This document shows, piece after piece, positions 47,101 to 59,639 of a stretch of 64,000 bases of DNA (position 1 is the stretch's first letter; each line of letters starts with the position of its first letter). The DNA is taken from contig CH003374.1 of NCBI GenBank assembly GCA_000149265.1, forward strand, positions 319,187 through 383,186, in the 5' to 3' direction. Origin of the DNA: Ciona savignyi. Lineage: Eukaryota > Chordata > Ascidiacea > Phlebobranchia > Cionidae. The notes beneath the pieces were generated by a model. It was not told the DNA's origin, did not search any database, and saw only the letters and a program-made list of their open reading frames with translations. The translations under genes were made by a program, and so were the position numbers.

Positions 47101-49834
47101 CTTTATCACAATTGCTCCAAACTTTGTGCTGCATATAAAACAGCTTCAAAATCGATTAATTGTAACCTTTCCCCGCACTTACTATAATTTTCAAAAAGCA
47201 ACATTTTACATTATTGTGTTATCCACCGAAGAGTTAATTGACAGTCCGTGGAAAAGAGGGACGGCAAACTTCACGTCTACAGCATCATCCAGTGGGCGGC
47301 TCATTTTACGCCAGGTTTGTTGGTTGCAACGTCTTAGCATTTAGTATCCTGGTGTTAGCTCCTATAACAGCGCATAGCTGAAATGAGGTGGCATCAAAGT
47401 ATTCTGCTAAAGGATGATTTTAAAACCAAGAGCGTTAATGAGATAAAATAAAACTGCATTTATGCCTCCAATCGTACTTAACACACTGCAGTACTTCCAG
47501 CACTAAACTGGTCGCAAGGTTATCCGTCAATGCCATGTTATAAAGCTCTCTGCATTTTCTCACCTTCGTAAATAAACAGGAATAATTTATAATATGTGGT
47601 GTAGCTCGGTGGCAGTCTGTCTGTTGTAAGGTTGCAAAAAAGATATGTATGTTATTTATTTGAGTCTTAGTTTAATGCACTTAACATACTTTGCTTGAAC
47701 CCATTTAAATAACAAAATAGGTCAAGTAAAATTTAAAGCAAGATATCTATGAAAAACATCACACTGCAATATTTTATTTTGCAGGACCAGACTCGAATTG
47801 ATTTGTTTGTGTTCTTTTCGGTGTTTTTTTCATGCTTTTTCCTTTTCCTGTCGATTTGCATTGTTGCGTGGAAGTTGAAGCATCATGTGGATGCTCGACG
47901 CAATATCCTTGCTCATCACATACAGTTGCAACACATGGCCAGGTATTACGTGTCTATTAAATTATTATTGTGTGTACAAGTGTTTATTCTCTGTTAAGAC
48001 CCTTGGAAATAGAAAAACTTTTTTTTTTACACCTTATACTCACTGTTGAGCTACCCAGTGTGTCGATAAATTATCCTTTGACTTCAATTTCCCTATTATG
48101 TGTAGGCAAACAAATTTATGAGAGTGTATTTGTTCCAGCCGGCCGTTTGCATATGTGTATCTTTTATTTCATCATTCACGCTCGCTTGGCTCCTGTCCCT
48201 TATCACTCGATGGTCAAAATCATGCAAAGACCTCACTGGTTCTTAAGGAGAATTCAAAAACAATGGTGTCATCTGCAGCCTGGAGGTTTTAACATTTATT
48301 TGTTGATTTGCGATTAAATAACCATCCAGATGTCACACTTTCCTGAACCACAATCTTGGTTGTTATTGTTGTTGATCTTTGTGTGTTGGGTATCATTGTT
48401 TATATAAATTTATATTAAAAGTAATTGATTGGTAAACAGGGTAAACTGTACGATGTCGTACTCCCATCCAACTTCTCAATGCTGTTGTTGCCGTGGTGTC
48501 ATCAATTTAAAACCACATGTCGAGCATACTCCCCGGACAGTCAAGCTCTCAAAGAAAAAGAGCAGAAGGTGGTTTATTGTGGTTCTTTTTTATTATTGGA
48601 ACAACTGTGACTTTTAGGTACCTGGTTTGACCATGTTTGGTTTTATGTAGAATTTATGTGTAAATAGCTTTAACCTGAAAGTTAACACAAATTCATAGAA
48701 CAAAACAAACAAACAAAATTTGTGGCCCTTCCAATTATTCCCAGATGATTTTTATCTTTGTTTTATTTTTGTAAGCGCACACATTTGGATTGGTAACTAC
48801 AAGATCCATTAGTTTCTGCTTACACTTAAATATATAGGATAGGATATTCATCTTTATCCCGGTGAATGAGAAAACCAAGTGGGTTAACACACGGGCAATC
48901 GTCAGATCACCTCGCGCCCACCGTCGGGTTACCGGATCTATTGCAGAGTGTTGTATATGATAGACACGTTCCTTCAATTCGGTAGAACCCATTAATCCGC
49001 TGGGTTCAGGCAATGTCCGTAAAGTGCTTAGCCCAAGGACACAACCGAGTAGCTGGCGACCAGTTTCGCACCTGCAACCTTTCGATTGAAAGGCAACGCA
49101 CTTAAACGCTAGACCAACCGGCCATTTAATTCCCTTCGATCACCAAAATGTAAAAATAGTGTGAATAATGCATGTTGACATGCATTTCACTTTATAGTTG
49201 AACAAGTATATTTTAAAACATAAACATCTGAAATCCCAAATATCGATAAGTTTACCTTCGATAATTTTATCTTGTAAAAATTTACATAAATTTAAATCAG
49301 ATGTTCAAACAATCTAGAAGTTAATTAGAACTATTATTAATTAGTCATTTAAAAAATTATTTTGAAAGGTATCTGTGATATCAATATAAAATCTGTTCCA
49401 GAAATATTGCAAGGCACAATTTAACTGAAGATCTCAAAATAGACCACACAATTATGCGTGATAAGGAAATGTCAAGCAGCAAACCAGTCTTTAATGAAAC
49501 CAGTCTTTTAAATCTTACTTCTGAAAAAGCAAATATGAATTGTGATATAGAAATACCAAACGTGTTACCTACACCCTCCCCTTCTAATATGGGATCTTTG
49601 CAAAGAACACGGAGTAGGATTTCTATGGCGAATAAACATTTGACCGGTTTGCACAGCACATCGGTTGGTCCAGTTGCGTTTGAACCGAGCAAAGATGGCA
49701 GAGCTGGAGTCGCAACAGTTTTCATTAATTTGCCAGCAAACACTTCAGTTTGTTTCGCTTCTGCTCTCTTAAATAGAAAGTGTTATTCATTGTTACCTTT
49801 TATTAGGTTGCACAATTCTAAGAAGTATTTTTAA
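23146..49834 (+). CDS. MEGF8: MEGF8 (multiple EGF-like domains 8), 45 exons seen
   Basis: About 2,650 residues are readable, against about 2,850 in human; part of the first kelch set is missing in the N gap. Domain order: signal peptide, CUB1, EGF, kelch set 1, PSI-rich region, calcium-binding EGF, laminin-type EGF, CUB2, EGF, kelch set 2, PSI repeats, EGF and laminin-EGF modules, a transmembrane helix and a cytoplasmic tail. The near-invariant membrane segment [19 protein letters not shown] and the tail motif [16 protein letters not shown] identify MEGF8 rather than attractin. In vertebrates MEGF8 works with MGRN1-type E3 ligases to lower Smoothened at the surface and affects left-right patterning (established there). 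All exon junctions outside the gap keep phase. The start ATG at 23146 is followed by a hydrophobic signal sequence ([13 protein letters not shown]). AATAAA at 49881-49886 is a possible poly(A) signal. Confidence 0.96.
24869..24972. repeat. 52-bp tandem duplication in MEGF8 intron 3
   Basis: Two copies of a 52-base unit starting ATTAAAATAGTCCA and ending ATTTCATATTTAAATTA, with a few differences. It sits just upstream of exon 25044-25142. Confidence 0.7.
25364..25490 (-). repeat. SINE fragment in MEGF8 intron 4
   Basis: Antisense partial copy: GGAAAACCGCATGAG, then TCCGCTAAGTACTTTGCCC and AAGGGCACAACCGTCTAGC. The middle is deleted. Confidence 0.6.
26261..26360. other. Assembly gap (100 N) inside MEGF8 kelch set 1
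   Basis: Exactly 100 N, probably a placeholder length. The open frame of exon 26010 runs straight into it after a kelch blade ([14 protein letters not shown]), and the frame resumes at exon 26679. The donor of exon 5 and possibly one or more exons are missing. Confidence 0.95.
29406..29963. mobile_element. TTAA-flanked piggyBac-like element 1 (550 bp)
   Basis: TTAA at 29406-29409 and 29960-29963. Left end CTCTTTCACTCCCGGC and right end (inverse) CTCTTTCCGTCCCAAC are imperfect inverted repeats. There is no transposase ORF; the longest frame (29429-29641) is not recognisable. It lies in MEGF8 intron 8. TTAA duplication is the hallmark of piggyBac-type transposition. Confidence 0.7.
30084..36512 (+). 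other. MEGF8: MEGF8 exons 9-21: linker, PSI repeats, EGF-CA, laminin EGF, start of CUB2
   Basis: Exons: 30084-30228, 30606-30738, 32058-32132, 32595-32785 (or from 32568), 32848-32979, 33381-33579, 33654-33735, 33796-33904, 34311-34467, 34828-34943, 35313-35541, 36011-36194, 36416-36512. PSI-type cysteine units: [33 protein letters not shown]...CSWC and [20 protein letters not shown] opens a calcium-binding EGF (CHENATC...[13 protein letters not shown]). Laminin [19 protein letters not shown]2 starts [10 protein letters not shown]. Confidence 0.9.
30875..31812 (+). mobile_element. hAT-like non-autonomous element (copy B), 922 bp
   Basis: Element 30883-31804 starts TAGGGATGCACAATATA and ends with the inverse of TAGAGATGCACACTATA. 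Flanks GTTTTGAC (30875-30882) and GTTTTACC (31805-31812) are an imperfect 8-bp target duplication (6 of 8). The ends carry stacked TTCTAGAA and ATTCGAA motifs. No ORF is seen. The left part matches 1-221 in inverse. It lies in MEGF8 intron 10. Confidence 0.8.
37557..37755 (-). repeat. SINE copy, truncated at its tRNA-like head
   Basis: Antisense copy with the GATAGGATATT-type tail, TTATCCCCGTGAATGGGAAA, and TGGTAGAACCCATTAATCCG. It stops at CAATGTCCGTTAAGGCC, where the minisatellite begins. It lies in MEGF8 intron 22. Confidence 0.8.
37756..37856. repeat. 26-bp minisatellite, four copies
   Basis: Near-identical units TAGAGATTTAAACGCGACCT (plus CTACCC) start at 37756, 37782, 37808 and 37834. 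The array ends 16 bases before the MEGF8 acceptor at 37872. The first unit joins directly onto a SINE, whose head it replaces. Confidence 0.9.
39999..40897. mobile_element. TTAA-flanked piggyBac-like element 2 (891 bp), with CRE palindromes
   Basis: TTAA at 39999-40002 and 40894-40897; the left end CCCTTTGACGATGACAG and the inverse of the right end CCCTTAGACGACGACGG are imperfect inverted repeats. It contains three exact TGACGTCA palindromes (40182-40189, 40309-40316, 40328-40335). No transposase ORF. It lies in MEGF8 intron 27. Confidence 0.75.
43650..43868 (-). repeat. SINE copy, internally deleted
   Basis: Antisense copy with GATATTTATGTTTATC...AATGGGAGAACGCAAGG, then CAATGTCCGTTAAGTAGC and AAGGCGACGCACTAACCC; the central third is missing. 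It lies in MEGF8 intron 33. Confidence 0.7.
44675..44830 (+). repeat. SINE copy, sense, internally deleted
   Basis: Head-like ACTAAATAACTTGTTAGTGCATC, then CAATTGTGTCCCTGAGC, joined to GTGATAACACCACTTGCG and a TCCATTCACT...ATGCTATTCTA tail. It lies in MEGF8 intron 35. Confidence 0.6.
47480..47600 (+). repeat. SINE fragment, sense, degenerate
   Basis: Retains AAACTGGTCGCAAGGTTATCCG, CCATGTTATAAAGC and CTCACCTTCGTAAATAAACAGGA. It lies in MEGF8 intron 41. Confidence 0.5.
48835..49123 (-). repeat. SINE copy, full length, well preserved
   Basis: Runs from the pentameric tail (TAGGATAGGATATT) to the head CTAGACCAACCGGCC. It is very similar to the copies at 15350 and 57583, suggesting recent activity of the family. 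It lies in the last MEGF8 intron. Confidence 0.85.
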
Positions 49835-49998
49835 TAATGTATTTTCCTATCTTTAAAATTTGTTATCAGTTGACAATCACAATAAAATTAACAGTTACAA
49901 GTTGTCTATTCGTGTTTCGTCGTAGCTTTCTAAATTTGATTAAGCTACTCAGCGGACATCGTTTTTCTAACTACTCAATTTAAAGTAGATGTGGGTAA

Positions 49999-50173
49999 CT
50001 TCGTTAGTTGGCGGGCCAGATGTGGGAAATGAAGTACTTGGTGGGCCGGATTTTCACATAAATAGTAATTAATATCTTAATAACAGGGTGTTGTTGGATA
50101 CACTGTGCGGGCCGGTCAAAATCCCTTTACTGGCCGAATCCGGGCCCATGGCCATATGTTGGCCATGCCTGCT
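49999..50173. mobile_element. hAT-like remnant rich in GGGCC
   Basis: Contains GGCGGGCCAGATGTGG and ends GGCCATATGTTGGCCATGCCTG. The inverse of that end, CAGGCATGGCCAACATATGG, resembles the termini of Charlie-type hAT elements. Only one terminus is clear. Confidence 0.45.
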
Positions 50174-50730
50174 CTTAAGCTTCGTTTCGGTATTGTCTTA
50201 AAAATGCTCGAAAACAAAGGAGTATGGTGGGAAAAAGGGATGTTCAAAGAACGTCAAAACCTGGGGTCGGATTAAAGCAAATTTACAACCATGTGAAGGA
50301 GGAGTTATATGAAACCAATGATGACCACCACGTGAAGTGCACAATAAACAATGACAATTCGCAAATTTGCTACAGAGTCAAGTTTATCAACCAAGTCATT
50401 TGATTTCTTTGTTTTTTTGGTAACTCGGGTTTTAGAAAACAAACGTTATAACCTACATTTGTATAAGATATGCCAAGTGTGTTTATGTAAACAGGGATCC
50501 CGTTCGTTTCATGCAGACACATACATGGTACGATTAAATAAGTTTTAAATATGTTGGTGGCAAACCTTGGTTGACACTGTGTGATTGCTATAGCCACAGC
50601 TTCTTTGCCTGAGAAAATTTGTTTAAAGTATATTACACGTTGTAGTAGCTACGATAAACAGACGGCGGCGCAAGGTAATTTGACGATTACCGATATGATA
50701 ACGCAACTTTCTATGGTATAGGACATATGT

Positions 50731-50769
50731 TATCATAGAATACTATATAATATATAGTATTCTATGATA
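50731..50769. repeat. Perfect 17-bp inverted repeat near peflin start
   Basis: TATCATAGAATACTATA (50731-50747), loop TAATA, then its exact inverse complement (50753-50769). It lies about 135 bases upstream of the peflin ATG, next to an old SINE piece. Confidence 0.85.
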
Positions 50770-50903
50770 CTATGATATTAAAACAACAGAAACGCTAGAA
50801 GAAAATTATTCGGCAACACTGATGCAATTTTGCCAGATTTTATTATTTGTAAACAAACTTGAAAGAGAAAGCTGCTTCGACGAGTCACACCAACGTTTTG
50901 AAA

Positions 50904-53393
50904 ATGGCGTACTATGGACAACCCCAGGTTATATACAATTTTAATTTAAACTGTTATGGTTACTTAACAGCACAGAACTATTATCTGAAATAAAACAAAA
51001 AATTGTATACCGGTAATCATCATCATTTTGAATCATTTCATATTCAAATCGAATTCGATTTTGGAATAGATAAGATTTTCTTGCCAATTTAATAAATTAA
51101 CATTTGTAGTCATCATTTTTATCCTTTCGGCATTAATAGAATAAAATACAAACTTATCATTCATCTGCCTATTTAACAAAGTCCACCGAGTGTAAATAAC
51201 ATAATATGTAAAATGAAAATCAGCTAGGCTGTCGGATTTGTGTTCTAACATATTTTTATCTGTATCAAATAAAGAATGGGATCAACACTTTGCATACTTG
51301 CTAGTAGGAATCCAGAATAACCTAACTGACACTTGGTTGTTGTGTGTCCCTTTGACAAGATATTGTGCCTGCAACAATTAAAAATATCCATGCATCCATG
51401 ACCTTATTTGATTTTTTTAAATCTGTAGTTGTGTCTTGTGTGTGTTTATGTTTTTTTACACTGGCCTATTTCAAAGATACAAATGACACATCAACATGTT
51501 GGTGACCAGTGCAACTCAATTATAACGCCGCAATTTCCACTCACAGCAAGGATATGGAATGCCACAAATTGACCCATCTGTGGTGGCATGGTTTCAATCA
51601 GTGGATGCTGACAGGAGTGGCCAGATATCTGCTCAGGAACTGCAACAAGCTTTGACCAATAATGACTGGTCCAGGTTTAAAATAGAAACTTGCTATAAAA
51701 TGATATGTAAGTATCTATGGTAGCCTTCATTTTCTCACTGGGTTCCATTAGGCAGTGAAGTCAAAATTAATATTGATTTCGAGTCATATTAGGGTTTATA
51801 TTTGCTATAAAAAATTTATAATTAATTAATTGGTCAACTTTGATTTATACATTACTACATTCTTATTTCTTGCTTAGTATCACATAGAATAATTAATTGG
51901 TGCATGGTTGGTCAAGTCAATGTGAGAATCAGTATGATATATTTCATATGAACTTTCTTACAGCCATGTTTGACAAGAACTTCACTGGAACAATTGATAT
52001 AAATGAATTCAACTCCTTGTGGGGGTTTATCAACCAATGGAGGCAAGTGTTTGTGGTGTATGATCAGGACAGATCAGGATCAATCAGCGAACATGAACTG
52101 CATAATGGTACGTTGGAAATGATGCTTAATTGCTTTTGTCATTTAAGTTATTGATGGTCTTCTCATCTAAAAATTAGAGGGTGAAGTCCACACTGCTATT
52201 AAAGCCAGCACAGTGAATTGTACTTTTGGGTTAGGTCCACTTATGATTCTCATTTTTATTATACTATGTTACGGTATGTCAACTGAATTAATCCATTTAT
52301 TTTTATTAGACCAGTTTAAGTCCTGAAATTGCTGATTAACTGGCTCTGAATGATAGAACAAATGTTTGAGGGATGCTTGTAAAAATTTGTGATGTGTATG
52401 CTTGTGTAAGTTAGTAAAGAAAAGATGATGTCAACTTCTTAAAATAAGTTATTTCTGTGTAGTGCGATAACAAATTCTTTACATAATTCTTTTTTCACTG
52501 CGTTAATTGTTTTTGGAAATCTGGACAAAGTCTCAACAACTATTATTTCAAATTCACATTTGTTCGTATGTAGACCATGCTATCTAACATTCCTAAGCGT
52601 TGCAATTGCAACACGATTGTACAAATTATTTTTTGTGTATGTGCAATACAAATCACGCTGTCCAGGCAATTGTATCCTAAGGCACTTAGCAGACATAACC
52701 TGAACCCAGTCGATTATTAGTTCATATTAAAACTGAAAAAGTTTCTCAAGAATATACAACACAATTAAAATCTTCTTATGGGGGCCTGATGCTAATCAGA
52801 AAATTTCCTGTGTAACACCACTTATCTTTTAAATATATTTAAAACCTTTGATTTTCTGATTAATAATAGTTTTTTTTAGGTTATGGTATTTAATGACATG
52901 TTTATTATGATTGTGATATCATAAAGCCAATGGTTGTAGGAGTCACTAACAATGTAATACCACATGATTAATCATTCTATATAGATGAAGTTAAAATAAT
53001 TTTAATTATGGAAGGATGGATTCTCATTTAAAAACTAGCAAAAATGTAAATAAATAATTTAATAAAGTCAAAAAATCAAAAAAAATCAATTGTGCTCTGG
53101 TGGGTAAACCATTAGTAAGCACTCATTATTACTGCATCATACATATCTTAGTTTTAAATTCTTTTACAGCATTCAGTCGAATGGGGTTTAATGTGAGTCC
53201 CCAGTTCATGCGTACCGCAATGTGGCGATACGATGTTTTCAACCGACGTCAATTGACCTTCGAAGATTTCATTAATTGTTCTGTTCTTATTCAAGCATTA
53301 ACTGGCCAATTTCGCCAGCGCGACACAAAAATGGTGGGAACAGCCCAAATGAATTATGATGATTTCATGTGCGTTGCTATCTCAAATTTGTAG
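50904..53393 (+). CDS. PEF1: Peflin-like penta-EF-hand protein, four exons
   Basis: Exons: 50904-50927, 51547-51706, 51964-52107, 53170-53393; 183 residues. Three canonical calcium loops: DADRSGQISAQE, DKNFTGTIDINE, DQDRSGSISEHE. EF4 (DVFNRRQLTFED) and EF5 (GTAQMNYDD) are degenerate; EF5 normally mediates dimerisation in this family. ISMFDK, WGFINQW, RMGFNVSPQF and LTGQFRQRDT are closer to peflin than to ALG-2 (PDCD6) as I recall those families. Peflin pairs with ALG-2 in ER-to-Golgi transport and CUL3 adaptor roles (established in mammals). The N-terminus before EF1 is only about 15 residues (MAYYGQPQQGYGMP), not the long Gly/Pro repeat region of vertebrate peflin, so overall size is ALG-2-like. 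AATAAA at 53761-53766 is a possible poly(A) signal. Confidence 0.9.
52108..53169. other. Peflin intron 3
   Basis: A 1,062-base intron. A weak SINE-like fragment is at about 52655-52735 (TCCTAAGGCACTTAGC, CTGAACCCAGTCGATTA). Nothing else is recognised. Confidence 0.5.
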
Positions 53394-54164
53394 AAAAAGA
53401 AGTATAAAATATTTATAATCCCAATTTTAGTATATTATCATTTTAAAGTTAGACATGTTGCATGAATTTGTTTTTTTTCCTTAACAGTTTATTCTCTGTC
53501 TGTAATTAACCTTGATTAGCGTAATATGCTACATAGTTGTATGGATGGATGGATAGATGAATAAGTTTCTAATACTATTTTCTCAGTTATCATCTTTGTT
53601 GCAACTTTCAGTTACTGATGGTAAACATAATCAATTAATCACCTTGTATTTTCCATCTTATCCTCAAAGATTAACCACTACTATACTGTACGCTTTATAC
53701 TATTTTGTATTGCTTCTTAGTATAGATTGTTGGTTATACACATGCTCGTTTTTGTAATTGAATAAAAAATTGTTGATAAAGTCTTGAATATATCTTACAA
53801 TTTTGTATCCATAAAGGGGGTCTCGCCTGGATATTTTTGGTGCGCAAAAAGCAAATGCCCTGGTGTATTGCCAATGAGTTCAAAATATATATTGTCGGTA
53901 AGCAAAATAAGATTACTGAAAAATGGACGAAATAATCTCTTTTTGTACAAATGGCAGCGATTTTAGTTCTTTCTATTCTTCAGCTTTAGGAAATTGTGGA
54001 GAAATTCCTTTGAAATAATCACTTAAAAAAATTAAGCTCTTTTTTAAGAGATGCCATTACAACTTTCTAGAAAAAATATCATAGTTCTTTCTGGAAACAC
54101 AGAATGATGTTGTCGCTGCTTTTTTCTGACCATTTGCCAAAATTACCCCGTAGTACAGATTAGT

Positions 54165-54692
54165 CTGGTGGTTTAGTACGACGCCTTTCAACTGAAAGGT
54201 TGCAGGTACGAAACTGGTCGCTAGCTAGTAGGTTGTGTCGTTATACAAAGCAATTAACGGACATTGCCCGAACCCAGCGGATTAATAGGATAGAATATTC
54301 ATTTTTATCCTAATGAGTGGGAAAACCAAGGGGCTTAGCACACTGGCAATCGTCAGATCACCTCGCGCCCACCGTCGGGTTACCGGAGCTATTGCAGTAT
54401 GTTGTGTATGATTTACACGTTCCTTCAATTTGGTATAACCCATTCCGCTGGGTTCGGGCAATGTTCGTTAAGTGCCTTGCCCAAGGACACAACCGACTAG
54501 CTAGCGACCAGTTTCGAATCTTCAACCCTTCGTCTAAAAGGTTCTATTAAATTAAAGGAATGGTGAATTATACACAACACACAGTAATAGCTTCGGCAAC
54601 CCGACAGTGAGCGAGAGGTGATCTGACGATTGCTCGTGTGTTAACCTCCTCAGTTTACCCACTCACGGGGAAAACATGAATATCCTATACCT
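54165..54692 (+). repeat. SINE (sense) split by an antisense SINE
   Basis: The outer copy runs 54165-54290 (head TCTGGTGGTTTAGTACGACG to CCCAGCGGATTAAT) and resumes at about 54541 with GGTTCTATTAAATTAAAGG, exactly where the consensus continues, ending AATATCCTATACC. The inserted copy (54291-54540) is antisense: AATATTCATTTTTATCC to CAGTTTCGAATCTTCAACC. The pair could fold into long double-stranded RNA if transcribed. Confidence 0.8.
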
Positions 54693-55353
54693 TGTAAAGG
54701 TAAAAAATATCTCTAGTTCTACAGCTCTTTATCGCCACTTTTGGAACAAGAATGTCAACCGCTATAACCACGACTGTTGGATTAACCACATTTAGATAAT
54801 ACGATGTGTGTTCAGTCATTTCGGAACTTGCGAAACTACGTGTTGGTAATGTGCAAAAACATCGAGGAAATTCTTGACACACCAAAAAATGTAAAAAAAT
54901 AATTTTTATATTTCGATACGAATCTTAGTCGACGGTAGATAATTGGGAACAGCAAAGGACCATTTACTTCAAATTTTAGGTCGTATGATCAAAAAACTGA
55001 ATTAAAAAAAAAAGAATTCTACATAACTAATTAACTAGAAAATCTCCGAATATAAAATACATTGGTTATTTTAATGCAATTATATTACCGTATATAGAAT
55101 ATATAAACATTTAAAACCGATAGCGACATTCAATACGAAAAGAAGTTTGCGGTGACCCCTACCCATTTTTAACTTATTGGTGGGAAATCCCCAGAAAAAA
55201 AACATCTTATCTAAATAGTAGTTTCAACCACATTTTAGTGTTTACTTTTTAATTATAAATCAAATCTAGTTCCATCTGAGGTAGTAAAATTCATTACATA
55301 TTAACTTTATTCATATTAAATATTTACTTCTTAACTAACACAGTTTATTAATA

Positions 55354-55665
55354 ATGCGCGGTGATGGCATGCATAAGAGGAGAGCAGAAAGCAATATGTT
55401 TGTTGCACCAGTTTTCGCCTTTGCTTTTCAACATATTTATATCGCAGTAAAGAAAAGACACTGTGATCTGCTTATCTGGACAGAATGTAACGATTTTAAT
55501 GTACTGTATGCCAATCTGCCTATTTATTTAACCGAAGCAGTACTGGTTGTGCTTTATCGCACACTCTTCTTCAGGGCTCTACATCGTTTGGTTTTAATTA
55601 AATTTTATTTGCTTTTTATTGTTCTTTTGCTTAGGTTTGGCGGCCACGTCCGCTATATTTATTAA
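55354..55665 (+). other. 103-codon ORF of uncertain origin, possible nuclease-like remnant
   Basis: The stretch KKRHCDLLIWTECNDF is reminiscent of the conserved CDF/L-V/I-WT segment in YqaJ-type exonucleases found in some mobile elements and viruses. The rest is hydrophobic and not recognised. There is no splice context and no conserved neighbours. It may be chance. Confidence 0.2.
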
Positions 55666-55914
55666 ATTATATATGTTTTGTTTTGCCGTCTTTTTCTGTT
55701 CCTTTGACGTGATTTGATTCGGTTGCATTTTTTTTAATACTGGGGCAAACAATGAATAAGCTAAACTAAAACTAAACTAAATGATTCTATGGTGTTTTTA
55801 AGCACAATACTAAGTTCTAACGTACCTGCTTTAGCCGATTTTTAAAACCAGTCACTGCCTATAAGGTTTGTTTGTTTGTAAATAAGGTATATGATTGTGA
55901 ATTTGTTGCTCTAA

Positions 55915-58535
<2,621 letters not shown>

Positions 58536-59639
58536 AAAAATAGCTCGAAAAAATATCGCCCCCAAAATCCTAACATGCCCAAAGCGCCTGCCCAGAACTT
58601 GCTCCAAACATGCAAAACATCAGAGCCGCAAGGCATCCCACCTTATAGCGACCAGATTGTTATTCCCTCTTTGTAGCTCACCTGTAACAACTTTCACAAT
58701 AAAGGTAAACACTATATAGGTACGGCTACCAAGGAATTGAAACGATCGCGAGTCGCCCCAAAGGCACATGATATAAATCGACTCACGAAGAACACTCAAT
58801 TGTTTGAAAGTATATTTTAATGTAATTAACTTTACAACATAACCAAATTCTATTTCCATATCTCACATATTTTACGATTTTGTTCAGTTTTGTTTTGTGT
58901 CATGGTTTTTAACTAATAATACAATTGGTAACAACGACATTACAGAAAATGTTACAGTGATATAAACCAAGATACAACATTTTGGGGAGTATAAACGATT
59001 TCTTTTGCAAGTGCCTTAATAGGTTGTAACAGTAAAAACAAGCATTCTTCGTACCAAAAATATAAAACAACGTGTGGCAACTGCTAACTAATCTACATAC
59101 AAATCAAAGGTAGCTTCTAACTGCGCAATACACATAACTAGTACCAAACGAAAAAAAGAAAAAAAGTTTAGTCACTTTGGTAGAATGTCGAAACTGCATC
59201 GAATTCCACCCGATCAAAAGCACGGGGTCAGACAGGATTCTCTCTCATTTATGAAGGGATTACATTTCTAAACATCTCAAAATTATCAGCACAAATCAGA
59301 TCCTTTATAAAATGGTTCAAACTATCTTTTTAACTTTTTTAACGTTTTAGAATATTTTAGAATAATTTGAAGTAGTTTTTTACAGTCAAATATTTCGATT
59401 TTAATAATGTGCTTTTTTAAAACACAAACCTCTTAGGCTGAAAAATGGCCCCATTCGAATTAAAAACGAAAAGAAGAAAAATAACAGCATACAATTGCAA
59501 GTAAAAACTTAATTCCGTTTAAAAAATATTTGTTTTGCCTCCCAGAATCATAAAAATAGAAAATTTTTCTTGGTAGGACCAGCTTAAACTTGGCAAAAGC
59601 ATAACATATGAAAAGGTAATAGAACCAAGATCACAGTGT
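58536..59639. other. CMAS to DNAAF3 convergent 3' region
   Basis: About 1.1 kb between convergent stop codons. It should hold both 3' UTRs; no other coding or element ends are seen. Confidence 0.5.

Larger units (their letters stand above)
37290..49834 (+). other. MEGF8: MEGF8 exons 22-45: CUB2 end, EGF, kelch set 2, PSI/EGF repeats, transmembrane, tail
   Basis: Exons: 37290-37450, 37873-38066, 38118-38305, 38415-38536, 39011-39266, 39578-39703, 41040-41128, 41409-41489, 41661-41749, 41802-41896, 42214-42626, 43364-43571, 43934-44066, 44548-44650, 45056-45223, 45276-45473, 45776-45990, 46043-46111, 46962-47013, 47069-47314, 47785-47942, 48139-48285, 48440-48568, 49402-49834. Kelch blades: [55 protein letters not shown] units lie in 41802-42626. 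Laminin-[13 protein letters not shown]. The transmembrane helix is in 47785-47942; the cytoplasmic tail starts SRPFA and includes a CCCC cluster in exon 48440-48568. Confidence 0.9.
49835..50903. other. MEGF8 to peflin intergenic region
   Basis: Holds the MEGF8 3' UTR (AATAAA at 49881-49886), a hAT-like terminal remnant at 49999-50173, a SINE fragment near 50660-50705 and a perfect hairpin at 50731-50769. No gene is seen. Confidence 0.6.
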
